From Cryptomeria japonica (lineage: Eukaryota; Streptophyta; Pinopsida; Cupressales; Cupressaceae): 64,000 bases of DNA. Location of the stretch: positions 374,151,009 through 374,215,008 of the forward strand of contig NC_081415.1 in the NCBI RefSeq assembly GCF_030272615.1, written 5' to 3'. Position 1 is the first letter of the stretch. Every line of letters starts with the position of its first letter. The notes below the pieces were generated by a model. That model saw only the letters and a program-made list of their open reading frames with translations. It was not told where the DNA came from and searched no databases. Both the position numbers and the translations under genes were made by a program. Below are positions 35,379-46,593 of this stretch, piece by piece.

Positions 35379-36684
35379 TGTTGTTCACCAAAAGTGATAA
35401 CCCAAGTATACTTGCAATCCTTCTATGAAATGGCCAATTTCAATCTATGAAACACATCAGGGCTTGGACAACATGACAAGGATATGAATCCTTCTACTCT
35501 TCAGGCTCTGCAAAACCTAGGTGGGTATACCTTTGATGCTTTGAATACAACAATTACAAACACATAACTGCATCAACACTAAGTAGATAGATCTGTATAA
35601 ATCATAAATGAAAACAGAGCTTGGAATGAGAAGAACACACCCCTAAACATAAAGGGAAATATACTTGCCTTTTAAAACATATGTCTGAAACCATCCCCAA
35701 ATCTGTCAAAGACCAGTGCCTTGTTCATTAGGCAACAAAGTTACACACATAACTACAAATATAAATCATAGATGCAAGTTTGGTTTTCCTTACAACATAT
35801 CCCTACACTAATACCTTGTACTAATGCATTACTCAATCCATTCATAAAATTATCAGATCTGGGACACATTCCATTGTTTATGACTAATTATAGAATTTAA
35901 ACTCTTTATTGAAGAATTCCTACAAACAATCATACAATCTCCTTGAGATGACAAATTATAAGCCTCCTTGAGGATTCAATTCATAACAATTAAATGCATA
36001 CACAGAGACAATATCATGGGAAATTACTCATGCCTGACACAAGTAAGACCTGCAACTAAAACCACATTCACAACACTGCCATGCAATCTCTATACCCTGA
36101 AACCAAACAAAAGCATTTACAAACTTGGGTCAAGACATTCAAAAAGTGGAAACCATCAAATCTGGAGCATTTTCCAAATTTTTGGAACCATTACAATTGA
36201 GAAGAATTGGGAATAAGAAGGAGAGGGAACCAAATCAAATTTGCAACTAAATTGCCAAGTGTCTCCTCTCTAACTGAATTTGAATCTCGACCAAACTGCT
36301 TCCAAAATATCTGATCTTTGCCAAAATTAACTTCATAATCAGATTCCTCATTCCGAGAGCTTTCTGAAAATATATAACACTTCATACTTTGGCCAAAAAT
36401 TGAGCCCTGGGCGAATTAATTCCCATTTGTGCATATCATTTAAATTTTTGAATTATTCGATATAGTCTGCACTATATAATTAACTAGTTTTAAATTTGAT
36501 TTTTTGGCTCTGATTATGCTCGGATGCTTTTCCACGTGGCAGCCTCCGATTGGTCAAGGGGGTTGACCGGACGCCACCTGGGATGACACCTCATCACCAC
36601 CACGTCATCGCCACCTCTGCGCCACCTCACCGAGACCTGCCTGCTGGACATCTAACTGTACCCGCCACCTGTGCACCACCTGGC

Positions 36685-36845
36685 TTTCGCAACTTCGCAG
36701 GGTCTAACGTCGTGCATCTTCAATTTGTGAAACTACGCGGGCCGTTGATCTCCATCGAACTTGCTCGACCTTTACCTTTTTCGCAACTTCGCAGGGTGTA
36801 ACTCGCGTGCATCTTCGGCCTGTGAAATCACGCGCTTCGTCGGAT
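36685..36845 (+). repeat. Imperfect ~90-bp duplication in the GC-rich core of F
   Basis: TTCGCAACTTCGCAGGGT followed by TAAC and GTGCATCTTC occurs at about 36688 and again at about 36779, each followed by TGTGAAA and ACGCG. Confidence 0.75.
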
Positions 36846-37299
36846 CCTCTGCAACCTGCTCACTCGTTAAGCCAACCTTTCTCTGTAGAATTCCGCCTGT
36901 CTGCCTCAGGAAGCATGTCTACGTGGGGTCCACCTGGTCACCGCCCAGTCACCTCCTCCATTGCCTCGGGATCCGTGCTTGCGCGTGGGCCCACCATGGG
37001 TGCCCATAGGCACCGTCCATCAAAAGCCTTTATGGCTTAGACATATTAGATGTGTGTGGTATTCCTTTTAAAGATTAAAAAATCCCTTCACCCAGCGAAT
37101 GTGGGATAATACATTTCGCCTAGGACTGTGCATTTCTTGGATTTTTTGAGACCTGCCTGGAAGTTTCAATGGCGCCTTTGCTACATTTTCATTTGGTTGA
37201 AATTTATTTTAATTCCCTTGCCCATTGCATCCATGCAACCTGCACTTTGCTATTGTTTCAATGGTTTCAAACACCATTCCACATAGAATACACAGCAGG

Positions 37300-38330
37300 G
37301 AGGAGAAATGTTTGGCATTGCATTTGTTTGAAAGCTTTTATGCTTCTCCCAGCGCTATTTACCCACAACAAACACCACCTCTTCAACACCTCCATCTCAC
37401 CACCCATATTGCTGAAATTATTTTGGATTTGTGCCTTCTGCTGAACATTGGATTTGGGGATATCCAACAGCCATGAAAACTGGCATTTGCAATTTGCTTT
37501 AAGCTTTGCTACTGATTTGGAGTTTGTTGTTGTTGTAGCTACCAGATGGAGAGCACGTGAGGGGAAAACCTGTCATGATGCATTTACTTGAAAGTTTCTG
37601 CTGCACTTCTACCTGCTGTTGCATTTTTTTGAAAGTTCAAATGATTTTATCTCCCCTTTTAAACACTACATTCAGGGGAAGAGGATGCTGGCTGGGCTCT
37701 ATGCTTTCCAAATGCACTTCTTTTAAAACCTTTTCTTTTGATGACTCCTATGGTAGAGGGGATGTTGGCTTTCAGCCAATTGCATTTGCATCAAAGCTTA
37801 AAAACTCTGTTTGTTTGCCACTACCACCACTCACAGAAGGAGGAGGGAAAATGGCTGGCACTTCACATGCGAAAAACATTTGCTTGAGAGTTTTTCTATG
37901 TTGGCTGCTACCATGCCCCTTTTCAAAGATTTAAATGATTCATTTGCCATCTTGTATTACCATGCAGGGAGGGAGGACTGCTGAAGCATTGCATTTACTT
38001 TAATGTTTTAATTGCTGCTCTTTCTTACAACCCCTTTGCCAAAAACGTGATCAGCCATAGCATGGAGGAGAGGATTGCTGTTTGTATTTTCTTTGTTTGC
38101 ATTTACTTAAACTCTTCCGCAGCCCCTTCAACCTTCCAAGATATATACAAGGGATATGTATATATGAGCATATGTTGTTCAAGAGTCCCCAATCAATAAC
38201 AAGGTCCCAATATATACTAACAATGGTTACAATTGATGACATGAAGAAAGACATTATTCTCCAGCCTCCACGTGACTCTCCATATGCTGGCAATTGCATT
38301 TTGCTTGAAGTTTTAAACACCCTTCTCAAA
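37300..38330 (+). repeat. Degenerate tandem repeat array in F, about 8 units
   Basis: The core GCATTTACTTGAAAGTTT recurs in variants near 37325, 37495, 37580, 37620, 37870, 37990, 38095 and 38295. Several are preceded by a G-rich word such as GGGAGGAG. Spacing is irregular, from tens to about 200 bp. Confidence 0.6.
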
Positions 38331-39691
38331 AACCATTCAAGGAGCATATTGGAATTACACATTGCTTAATTCACCATGGGGACAAGACATAAAGGATCAT
38401 AATATAGACCGAGCTGGTGGTAATGGCATTAGCATGCATGAAGAACACTTTACCATAAAATTAATGCACAGGCATTTATCCAGGTCGGGCCCCGAAGTGG
38501 GTCCGACTAAAAAAAATTTCATTTTCATGCAACTGACCTCTGAAATATCTCACGGACATCAAACACACCTTTGGAAATGATCAGCATCATTTTCGGATCA
38601 TCAGACTGCATTTTACAACTTTCAGGCAATTACGCCAAATTTTCGCATTTAATCGCGAAGACGTAATTTTCAAGTTGGTCAAAACACCTTTCTGGATCTC
38701 GCCATCTGACGGGTGCGTACTCTGATATGCAAGAATGAAATCTACCAAATGGTTTCTCAAGATGAGTCCCAAGAAAAGAGATATTAATTTTCGAAAATGC
38801 CCAACTGGCTTTGTCGACACTACGGACCTGATGAAGTCAATGTCCTGGCAACACATGATGCCTTTCTCAAAAATATCAAACGACCTCCATAGGTCCTCAA
38901 ATTTGGAACATAGGTACCTTAAAGTACATATTAAATCTTTGAAATCTCAGTTTGATCACCAAACTGACAGGATGCAAACGGCGCACTCACAAAAATGGCT
39001 ACATTAACTGATATAATAATGGAAGTGCGGATAACTGAAAAATGATAGCTAAATGAATCCTTTTGAAAACCGATCAAACGGATTGATAAAGGCTTGAAAT
39101 TTTAAACATAGCTCATCATTTATACTGACATCAGCCTGGAACAAACATTATGGCATGACTCTTACTAAGGCAAATTTCACACTTATGCGAAACAGGGCTC
39201 CAACTAGCTGTCGAAACAGGGACTAGTCAAACCACACAAACTGCAAATGGATTTGGCTATGAAAACTGAGCAAATGGATTCGTTAGGACTTAAAATTTTG
39301 TAGGCTGACTCAAATTTATGCATAGAATTGAATCCATTTTGAATTTTTTCATGACGATCAACAGGGAAAAAGATGTAATCACTCAAAGTAGGCTACTCAA
39401 TAAAATCTGCATTTGTGCCTAAAATGCACTTTCAGCTCACCCCTCAAACTGGGCACCTCATAAACTTATCCAAATTGAATTTTGAAAGTTGCACATCACT
39501 GAATAGGCCAAATGAAAGGTGTGGGACATGAATCTCGATCCTTACCCTCTGAAAATCAATTGGCTCCACTTTGCCCTCTCGCAAACTAGGCCATTCAAAC
39601 TGACTCATTTAGGTGCTTTTCTGACATGCAGAGAAGAATTTTGAAATGGGCCTATAAACTTTACTCAATTTTGATGAGTCCCAACACTGTT

Positions 39692-40391
39692 GATAAACAA
39701 TGAATGCGGGCAAGTGTATGTACAGGGATGCTACATAGTGATCACCGAGCACAGAAGCTTGAAGACCTGTTAGAATAACAGAGTATAGATGCCCAGTAGA
39801 TAGACAAGATTAGTTCTATGTCTAGATTGTATTGAACAAATAGGAATCTGCTTTAGCATTTTAGATGTGAAGTTGCAGATAGATTTTTATTACTGTTATT
39901 TTGAGAAGTAGCAAAAAATCTCTTAACCGAGTGGACTTAACAGTCTTATATGTAAATCCTCTAGCAAGGTGACATTCTAATTGAGTGTTTGAAATCATTT
40001 GGTAAGGTCACTTCTAACAAAGTGAAGATCCTAATAGATCTGAGGGAAATCCCTTAACCGGGTCACATCTAGCAATGTGTTTGTAATCTTTAACAGGATT
40101 TTCTTTTAACCGAGCATACTCTAGAAGAGTATATTTCTTAATGGGTCCAAAATCCCACAGTGGTTTTTCCCTATTTGGGTTTCCACGTTAAATCTAGTGT
40201 TATGAGGTTTATATTGTTCATATGCTTTTGAGTTTGCATGTTTGACAGTTTTTGGTTATATGACTGATATATATGTTACCGAGGTTGAATTTGATGTTTT
40301 TATGGATGATTAAGTTTGTATGATTCACCCCCCCCCCCTCTCATCTTGTTGGCTATTGGATTTGTACTTATATTAAGTATTAAAACTATCA
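39692..40391 (+). repeat. 3' LTR of D, second piece
   Basis: It aligns with 19972-20671 and ends AAAACTATCA. The target duplication GTTAT follows at 40392-40396. Confidence 0.88.
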
Positions 40392-42075
40392 GTTATGAGC
40401 TTGTTGAATGTTATCTCAAGTGGGTCTCCCAATGGAGTGTATAATATTTGATGATTTTATGGCCTTTGAGTGTTCACTTGATTGTTCACATTGGATGAGC
40501 TTGCACCAGGAAAAGTCACTTTTGGTTTTACAACATTTGCATCTATTACCCCATCATTAACCATGTTCTTATTCTTGTTCCAAAAGTGGGGTTTGTCTTT
40601 CTCATTTGAGTCCTTTTTAATTTCTTTGAATATCTTTATAATATCTTGTTCAATAAGGACTTTTTTTGTTGCCAATCCTTTCTCAATGACATCTTTGAAA
40701 GTAGATAAGCAAGCTTTTTTTAATTCATATCCAATGTTCTTGTTGATGTTTTGAGTGAACATTTCTACCATTTGTTTTTGTGGGATATTATAATATCATC
40801 AACTAGCAAGACCTCTCCATCATTGTAAGAATGAAGAAAAATATTCCTCATTTTTGTATTTAGTGTTGCACAAGGTAGTCATTGACATATCTATTTCAAT
40901 GTTGTAGGACAAGTGTTGTATGAAAGCCTCTGCTAGATCACTCCATGATTTAATTCTAGGTGGAAGTTGGGAGAAACATTCCATAGCTTGTCTACATAAA
41001 CTTTGTGGGAACAATGTCATCAAGTATGTTTCTTCTCCCGCTACCTCAATGCAAGTTGTGAACAATTCTCTTATGTGTGCTTTAGGATCCCCTTTGCCTC
41101 TATACTTATCAAAGTTTAGTATCACAAAATGTGGGTGGAATTGAGGCATCAAAATACTTCTGTCAAATGGGTAAGGACATATGTATTTCATTGTATACTA
41201 TTTCTTTGGTGTATTCATGTCTGCCGTTTGCTTTTGCAAATCCTTGATTTGTTGTTGCAAGTCATTCTTGGGTAGTGTCCTTTCTCTTTGAGGCAGTCTC
41301 ATGCCTGAGCCACCAGATGGAGGAGGGATATAATGTATATATGGATGGTATTGATCATAGATGTGTTCATATGGAGGAGGAATATAGTTATATCTTGGAT
41401 ATGGACCACTTGGTATAGCGTTCCAATGAGGAGCACTAGGTCTAGGTTGATACATGTCATGACCATGAGAATGGGAGGTATCATAAGAGTGATCTTGAGT
41501 ATTGCCCCCAAATCTGACATGGGGTCTCCTTGTGTCAATATTTTGAATGTTTTCTTGGGTCTAATTGTATGCATTGGTATGATCTTAGGTATCATCATGG
41601 GCATGTGTAGTCGTAGTTCTTCTCCCTGGGAAAGAATGACTGCAGGGTTGTTCATGAGAGTTCCTAGTGAAATTGACATGAGCATAGGTATTGGGAACTT
41701 ATGGTTTTTGAAATAAGGATGAAGTGACTCAAGCATGAAATTTTCTCTCCTATTACCATCATTAGATCCTCTAGGATTTGCATTTGTTTTCTTTCCTTGA
41801 TTGGCCTCCTCTTCTATAATTTGTGACACATGAAATTCGTGAGGTAGATTCATTCTACATTGCACCATGAATCGAAAGAAGTATTATCTATCTCTTCTCA
41901 TGATTTACTCAACCAATCTATTGAACCTTGGATCTATGATATTCTCTTCAATGTCTACAAAAGTGATAGATGCATTTTCATTATCATTGTTGTTCTCATT
42001 GTCATTGTCTGGTATATTATTACAATTGTCAAATGGGTTGTAAAATATGCCTCCATCAAACTCATAGGTACTCAT
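40392..42075 (-). pseudogene. gag: N-terminal and central gag of C
   Basis: The ATG at 42075 opens an Asn/Asp-rich N-terminus. A Pro/Tyr-rich region follows with a frame change near 41455. The retrotransposon gag domain is at 41191-40820 (FDKYRGKGDPKAH, YLMTLFPQSL, the same positions as in G). A Lys-rich segment at 40771-40457 ends at a stop. The frame then runs into the D insertion point, and the zinc-knuckle part is at 18699-19205. It is the structural protein of the particle. Stops at several places make it non-functional. Confidence 0.75.
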
Positions 42076-43255
42076 GTTGAGAGATCTTAGAGCTTCTTAG
42101 GCTTCTCTTCTAGACCTTTGGGAATAGGTTTCAACCATGAGCTAGACCTTAGCTAAATTGAAATATGGAAGAAAATGACAATACTATGGAAGACCAAGAA
42201 AGGATATGAGATGAAATGAATCTATGGTTGTCTTGCAATGTCCAAAAATGTAAGTCCAAGATATGTGTGATCTAAAGTAAGGTGTGGCTTCCAAAGAGAT
42301 GATATATCTCTTGATGAGGTAAGTTGACCTTGACTAAAGATGACCAAATGAGACCCTAAGATGAGAGATCTGATGCGGGAACCACTTAGTGATATGTTTG
42401 TAACAAGTTTGCAAGATATGATGAGGACAACAAAGCAACCTTTTGACTCTAGCTTGGAAAGTGTGTATGAGGGATTTCAAATGAAGGCAAATGATGAACA
42501 AATGTGAGACTAAGACAAGCTGACTAAAAATGATGAATCCCTATAGGAAATGCCTTAGAATCTCTTTGAATCTCAAAACTTTAGCCTATTTTTCTCTTTT
42601 CAAAATTTGTAAAATGTTGTTATGAAACATAGACACGAAATTGTATTGCATAGACATGCTTTTTGGTCACTGGCACACTTTGAAGTGACACTGATGTAGT
42701 TTTAATTGTTAAATAGACAATGTTTTTGCTTTTTAATGAAAACATGATTTTTCCCTGCGCAGACGCAATTTTCCAACCTAGATGTGGTTTCAATGAACAA
42801 AGAAACAGTTTCCAATATGTTGAACTGACTGTTTTATTTTTTGACAAAGACATGATTCTGCCTTGCACAGACATGATTTCCCAACCCAGACATAGTTTAA
42901 ACTGTCACAGATGTGGTTTCTGATAAAATGTTTGATTCTGTCCAAATGTGAAGTTGTTGAATGTGACCAAATCTCAATGTTGAATGTTCTTATGGTAAGA
43001 AAACACAACAAACAATGAAGACGCAATGTCTGAAGGCGTGTTTGTCCAAAATGTTTTTGTGTATGTTTAAAATATTTTTGCTGGTATAGCACAAATTGAA
43101 GACACTTGAAAACATGCACAACCTAGGGTGGAAAGAGAAACCATTCAATTCTCCCCTGCGACATAGCAATACCTCAAACAAGCGGACAACTAGAGATGTT
43201 GGTAGCACTGGCTCCCCCACCACGACACTCACTTCTCGGGCATACCAGATTCTCT
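42076..43255 (-). other. 5' leader of C, cut by the G LTR
   Basis: No gene. Minus-strand variants of CATGTCTGTGCAGGG (tandem-like) lie at 42610-42920. A CACTCACTTCTC piece near 43228 matches the E leader. It stops at 43255, exactly where TGTAATACCC of the G LTR begins. Confidence 0.6.
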
Positions 43256-44382
43256 TGTAATACCCTAAAAATGGTCATCTAAACCATGGGCCCCTAATCT
43301 TGACAACATCACTAAGGTCCTAACCAAAGTCAATTAAATCAACCTTGAGCATATTATTAATTCTTTAATCATCAAATATCACATGGCAAATCAATTACTC
43401 AATATTAATTAAATATTTATTTAATTAATTGAATCATTTCCAAGAATATCATTTTGATCAATTATCCTATTTTAATTTATTAAATATCCTTGCATATTTA
43501 ATTAATTAATAAATTTGCCATTTAATCATGCAAAAAGAATAAATTGATTACAAAAGAAGAAATCAATTACAAAGCAAGAGTTGAATTGAAAATAAAACAA
43601 AAAGAATTGAATTGAGAGAGAAATCAAACTTGAGATATTATTTATTTTTCTAAATTTAGAACTTGAAATCAGAAAAGAAATTAATTGAATTATGAATTAT
43701 TCTCTAAAATTGGAACTCAAAGCTTTTTAGAAAAAGAAGTTTTGTTGCATTGAAAAGACTCTTTTCTTGAATAAATAAAAGAATTATCTATTTTTATCAC
43801 AAATGCATGGAATTAATTTATTATTATTTCCAATGCAACTTGGACTTCAATTTGAATGCATTTCAATTAAACTATAATTAGAATCTATCTCAAGGTTAAC
43901 TAAACTTTATTTCTCAATTATTTTCAATTAATCCTAAATTGATCTTTTTTCATCATCTCTCTTGAGAATTCTCTATAAATTCAGTCTTCAACTCTCATTC
44001 CAATTCACCCCAGAGATTTTTAAGAACATGCTTGGAGATTATTATCACGCTAATTTCGCTCTGGAGTCATTGAAGATCATTGTGCTTTTTTAGATTATTT
44101 GCATCCATATTTAGTTTTACTCACCCATATTGCTTGAATTATTCATCCATCGTGCATCCATATAGTTAATATCATATAGATTAAATCCTTCATCTTGGTG
44201 TAGTCTAGTAACTAGTATTACTTATAAATAATCTGAGAGCAATCTTATACTCGCATCTTTTAGAAGGCAATTAGTCACTTTGTTATGGTTTATTACTTAT
44301 TGATTATTATTTACTAACCATACATGTAATGACTTAATTGAAGTGTTGTGCTTGCAGCTACAGACCCTTTTACACACACACA
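43256..44382 (+). repeat. 5' LTR of G (about 1127 bp)
   Basis: It starts TGTAATACCCTAAAAATGG and ends ...ACACACACA four bases before the primer site. The TATA box TATAAAT is at 43974-43980. There is no second copy to confirm the ends, so the boundaries rest on TG/CA and the primer site. Confidence 0.72.
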
Positions 44383-44386
44383 TCTT

Positions 44387-44404
44387 TGGCGCCCACCATG
44401 AGGC
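44387..44404 (+). promoter_or_regulatory. Primer binding site of G
   Basis: TGGCGCCCACCATGAGGC. The TGGCGCC start is typical of plant Ty3/gypsy primer sites. Confidence 0.8.
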
Positions 44405-46593
44405 AGAAGACTACATTTTTCGGCCTCCAAGACTGACTTCTTTGTTTTTTTGTTATTTTCCAGATTTCAAATTTTTGGATTTTTGTTCGTACATCTCGTA
44501 CGACAATCTTTACAGACTAAAACAACAAACTATAGGTATCATACGATCAGGAATCATGTATTGTACGAGAGGGAATCCTATATCATACGAGCTAAAACTC
44601 TCTCATATGACTCTGTACTTTCAGGTTAAAAAGGTAAATTTCATGATTTTAGTTTTCTGTTCAAATTGATTATTCCAACGACTAACCTTGGTTGTTTATC
44701 TATCTATCTTAGAATTTTTCATAGCCTAATCAGTTTTGTAGAATGCTTGCCAAAGACTATGCTTGTCGCACAAAGACAATATGACTACTGATTCATTGTC
44801 TTTGCAGGTTGCCTAAGGAAAAATTGACCAAACATCATGTATTTTTTAAATTCATTTTTAGGAACCTAAATTGCTATCTGGTTAAAGAACAAATCTTTAT
44901 TTCATGTTTTTAGAAGATTCTGAGAGGTAGGAGAGTATGCTCTTGTCTTTTTCTAGACAATCAAAAATCCAGACCCTTGAGGCTTTTTCTCTGTTTGAGA
45001 TTTGTACATCTTTAGCAGGTTTGCCCTCTTGAGGGGTTGAAAAAATCTTAAATCTGTTACGGCCGGTGTGAGGGGAATGACCTAAGTGGGAACGAATAAA
45101 TGCCAAGTACTCCAACCCACTATAAAATAAATGTGATTTGATGAAAATCAAGTCAATGACAATGCTCAGGAATATCTCTTCTTCGTACCTTCGGGTATAT
45201 TAAACCTTGGTTTTCAAGGCTGGGAGACCTCTTAATTGAGTTTATATCTTGACGTGCTGAATGGATCCCTTACTAGTTCCAATTAAAATTAGAAGCTACC
45301 TGGTTCATCTCCAAAAGGGGGATAATCTTTGTGCAAGAGAGATAGTAACTCTCCCAAGATACTTGTCATTTCGTGCCCCCATTAGCATTTGGAGTCGGAT
45401 AATACGGCGTTGAGAATCCATTGCGTGAGACTTTGCGACCATATTCTGATTAGCTATTGGATGTGTACCTGAGTCTACAAGCAAAGTTTTTCTTTCCTCA
45501 CCAAATTCCTTAGGGTTTGCATGTTGTGATTGGAGTTACTACTTATACTACGTGTTTTCTGTGTTTTCATCCCTGGAACAAAAATTGAAATACCAAAATT
45601 GGAGAAAACAAGAAACAAAATCAGTGATTAGAAACTCTATCCGTGCCAGAACTAGTTCATCCTAAGTCAAAACTTTGTTCATGTCAGAAGTAATCCATCC
45701 CAAGTCAAAACTTTTTCTATGTCAGAAGTAGTCCATCTTAAGTCGAAACTCTGTCCATGTCAGAACTTGTCCATCCTAAAGTCAAAATTCTATTCAAAAC
45801 TAGTCTATCCTGGTCCAAAATCAATCCATCTCAGAATTGGTCATACTCAGGTGTCATACTCAACAATCAAGAAAACTCAAAATTTTAAGTCTCTGCCCTG
45901 TGAACACTCGTACGAGTCTGCTTATTTATTGTCCTAAATCACATCCTGTCTCATACAAGTTTTGTCATTTGTCATCCTATGTCAGATCCTGTGTTGTATG
46001 AGTTGTTTCATCTGTTGTTTGGCTCTGTGTCCTGCGTCGTACGAAACATAACTACCCTAAGTCTTTTGTCATTCTACACATACCCTTTTGTCATATGGTA
46101 TGAGGTAGAAACTGATATGAAACAGAATTGTTGTCGTCCTATAGCTGCCAAATTATCATTCGGCTCAGAAAAACCTGTTGTACGAGTCTCTAGTTTTGTC
46201 AGAATAGAACAGTCAAACTTGCCTAAAAATAGTCTACAATGAACATAATGATGGTTATCATCATCCTAAGCATAAACAGATCAAGACAGTGTATCTCTTC
46301 CATTTGCGTTGCATTATTTGGTTGATCATCTTTCAGCTAGTTCAATCAACTACTATCAAATTTAAGTCACTTAGATAATGTCTTACACAAGATAGATCAT
46401 TCCTGAAACCAGACCAAATCTTACACTACTCTTAGAATCAACTTAGATAGATATCTTCTATAGGATAGATCTTTCTTGAAACCAGACTGAATCTCAGTTG
46501 TTTCTCTCAAACAATACTGTAACATAACAACTAGCTCTAAAATTGATTGACCTCTGCATCACAAACAACTTTAGGTCACACTAATCCATAAAA
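44405..46593 (+). other. 5' leader of G
   Basis: Non-coding. It carries the blocks shared with E: TTTGCAGGTTGCCT (near 44803), TAGGAGAGTATGCTCT (near 44927) and AATGACC...CACTATAAAA (near 45075-45127). About four ~41-bp repeats (ATGTCAGAAGTA...CAAGTCAAAACT) lie at 45643-45800. Scattered variants of the palindrome TCGTACGA occur, for example near 44492-44505, 45907 and 46035. Confidence 0.7.

Larger units (their letters stand above)
35379..39686. mobile_element. 4.3-kb non-coding insertion F (possible solo LTR)
   Basis: It starts TGTTGTTCACC and ends GAGTCCCAACA, giving TGTTG...CAACA inverted ends as in LTRs. It is flanked by TTGTT (35374-35378) and CTGTT (39687-39691); the intact D LTR has CTGTT once. 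So it is a clean insertion with a 5-bp duplication. I see no internal LTR boundary, primer site, polypurine tract or coding frame. It holds a GC-rich core (about 36520-37030) with CCACGTGGCA and a nearby ATTGGTCA box, plus degenerate tandem repeats further right. A solo LTR of unusual length is the simplest reading. A non-autonomous element without recognisable LTRs is the alternative. Confidence 0.65.
19206..40391 (+). mobile_element. Ty1/copia element D, interrupted by E and F
   Basis: The 5' LTR is followed by an initiator-Met primer site and a single-frame gag-protease-integrase-RT polyprotein that stops at 24017, where E begins. The 3' LTR resumes at 34898 and is itself split by F. From position 19491 of the 5' LTR to its end is 1181 bp, and the two remaining 3' LTR pieces (481 + 700 bp) also sum to 1181 bp. 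LTR ends TGAT...ATCA. RNase H, the rest of RT, the 3' polypurine tract and 285 bp of the 3' LTR are missing. The copies differ by a few percent by eye. Confidence 0.88.
13150..43255 (-). mobile_element. Tat-type Ty3/gypsy element C, split by D
   Basis: Minus-strand coding order is gag (42075-40392, then 19205-18699), protease, linker, RT, RNase H, second RNase H and integrase (to about 13380). Everything from 19206 to 40391 is the younger element D and its own inserts. If D and one copy of its 5-bp target duplication are set aside, the gag frame ending at 40392 continues in frame into the zinc-knuckle ORF ending at 18699, which supports the reconstruction. The 5' leader is cut at 43255 by the LTR of G, and no LTR of C is identified. 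Many stops and frame changes make it inactive. Confidence 0.8.

Noticed and set aside
36550-37040. GC-rich open frames in F
   Set aside because: Three overlapping short frames from high GC, no consistent start or motif. Better read as a promoter-like LTR core.
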